Positions 63,593-64,000 of a stretch of DNA of 64,000 nucleotides are shown here, in pieces. The notes below the pieces were generated by a model that was not told the origin of the DNA, searched no databases, and saw only the letters and a list, made by a program, of their open reading frames with translations. Each line of letters starts with the position of its first letter. Position 1 is the stretch's first letter. The position numbers and the translations under genes are program-made. Origin of the DNA: a virus; the IMG/VR virus record IMGVR_UViG_3300037827_000551, positions 19,519 through 83,518 of that record. The stretch is one strand, 5' to 3'.

Positions 63593-64000
63593 ATGTCCAA
63601 AGTTCAAATTATGCCTGATCGCCTCGAAAGATTTTCGTCTGTCCGCCTTCGCAAGGGGAAGGGCGAAGGCGGGAATGGTCACATCGATGTCTGCGCCATG
63701 CAGGCCGCCGACTGGCTCGCTGGTGGAGATGGGAAAACCGACGCTCCTGAATGCGTATGCCCTGTAATCGGGGTATACGTAACTCAGCTCAACGACTCGG
63801 AATTTTTCGCGAATCACCGCGATGACTTGAAGCCGTTTATTCCGAGGATCATCGGGACGAGGGGCGACCTGGCGTCCGTGGTTGCAAGAGCGGAAATTGC
63901 GGCCAAGCATGTTGCCCAGTACGCCGCCAAGTGTGCCGAGTCCGCCGCCGAGTACGCCGCCGAGTCCGCCACCAAGTGTGCCAAGTACGCCGCCGAGTCC
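63593..64000 (+). CDS. Alanine-tetrapeptide-repeat protein, cut by the window end
   Basis: At least 136 residues. After a 40-residue start (MSKVQIMPDRLERFSSVRLR...) comes a domain nearly identical to the protein at 6833-7339: CPVIGVYVTQLNDSEFFANH, RDDLKPFIPRIIGTR. From about residue 105 the A-A-E/K-S/Y/C repeat begins (AAKCAESAAEYAAESATKC) and runs off the window. The two copies lie on opposite strands 56 kb apart. The shared part is nearly identical at DNA level, which suggests a recent duplication. Confidence 0.85.
   Translation, partial: MSKVQIMPDRLERFSSVRLRKGKGEGGNGHIDVCAMQAADWLAGGDGKTDAPECVCPVIGVYVTQLNDSEFFANHRDDLKPFIPRIIGTRGDLASVVARAEIAAKHVAQYAAKCAESAAEYAAESATKCAKYAAES

Overview
The window looks like a contiguous piece of a tailed-phage genome (siphovirus, HK97-type head), or of a prophage, from a Planctomycetes-like host. 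The head and tail genes are in classical order: small terminase, large terminase, portal, prohead protease, major capsid protein, connectors, HK97 gp10-like protein, tail terminator, tail tube, G/GT chaperone with a -1 slippery site, tape measure, tail-tip and fibre genes. Host evidence is indirect: a DUF1580-like protein, a CsrA, a PEP-CTERM-like tail and Gly/Thr-rich 'GGTGYTSAP'-type repeats. No integrase, tRNA, CRISPR array or rRNA was seen. Both ends cut through genes or gene clusters.

Layout. 1-1614 (+): small early-type genes ending in an HNH endonuclease. 1615-2720: non-coding region rich in GCATGC, with three copies of a 28-30 bp palindrome around a small ribbon-helix-helix (RHH) gene and a good terminator for the next cluster. 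8173-2721 (-): about 13 small unknown genes, most preceded by the same GAAC-GGAGACC leader, driven by at least one strong promoter. 8174-8791: intergenic region with a possible 135-nt structured RNA or packaging site. 8792-42904 (+): virion and packaging genes, including an HslV-like hydrolase, a glycosyltransferase-methyltransferase fusion and a 2378-residue repeat protein with a glycosidase-like C-terminal region. 45260-42888 (-): six genes, one with a PEP-CTERM-like tail. 45401-64000 (+): early, recombination and replication genes: RHH regulators, YqaJ-like exonuclease plus RecT-like annealase, two ParB-fold proteins, XRE repressor, SLOG protein, a replication initiator with two phased iteron arrays, NADAR, DUF4031-like, DHFR, an excisionase-like HTH, DUF2303-like, CsrA and an alanine-repeat protein whose paralogue lies near the left end on the other strand.

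How it may work together. Three promoters (about 45.33, 45.60 and 63.30 kb) share a 23-29 bp dyad operator next to an RHH gene, which suggests one regulator controls several early operons. Other RHH genes have their own dyads. YqaJ plus RecT form a two-gene recombination module, and the initiator with internal iterons marks the likely replication origin. CsrA plus the repeated GGA-containing leaders suggest translational control. Many genes overlap by ATGA, GTGA or TTGA, so translational coupling is the rule. Several short genes, including CsrA and the T part of G/GT, were read directly from the nucleotide sequence. Functions named are from motif recognition by eye; no database search was run.
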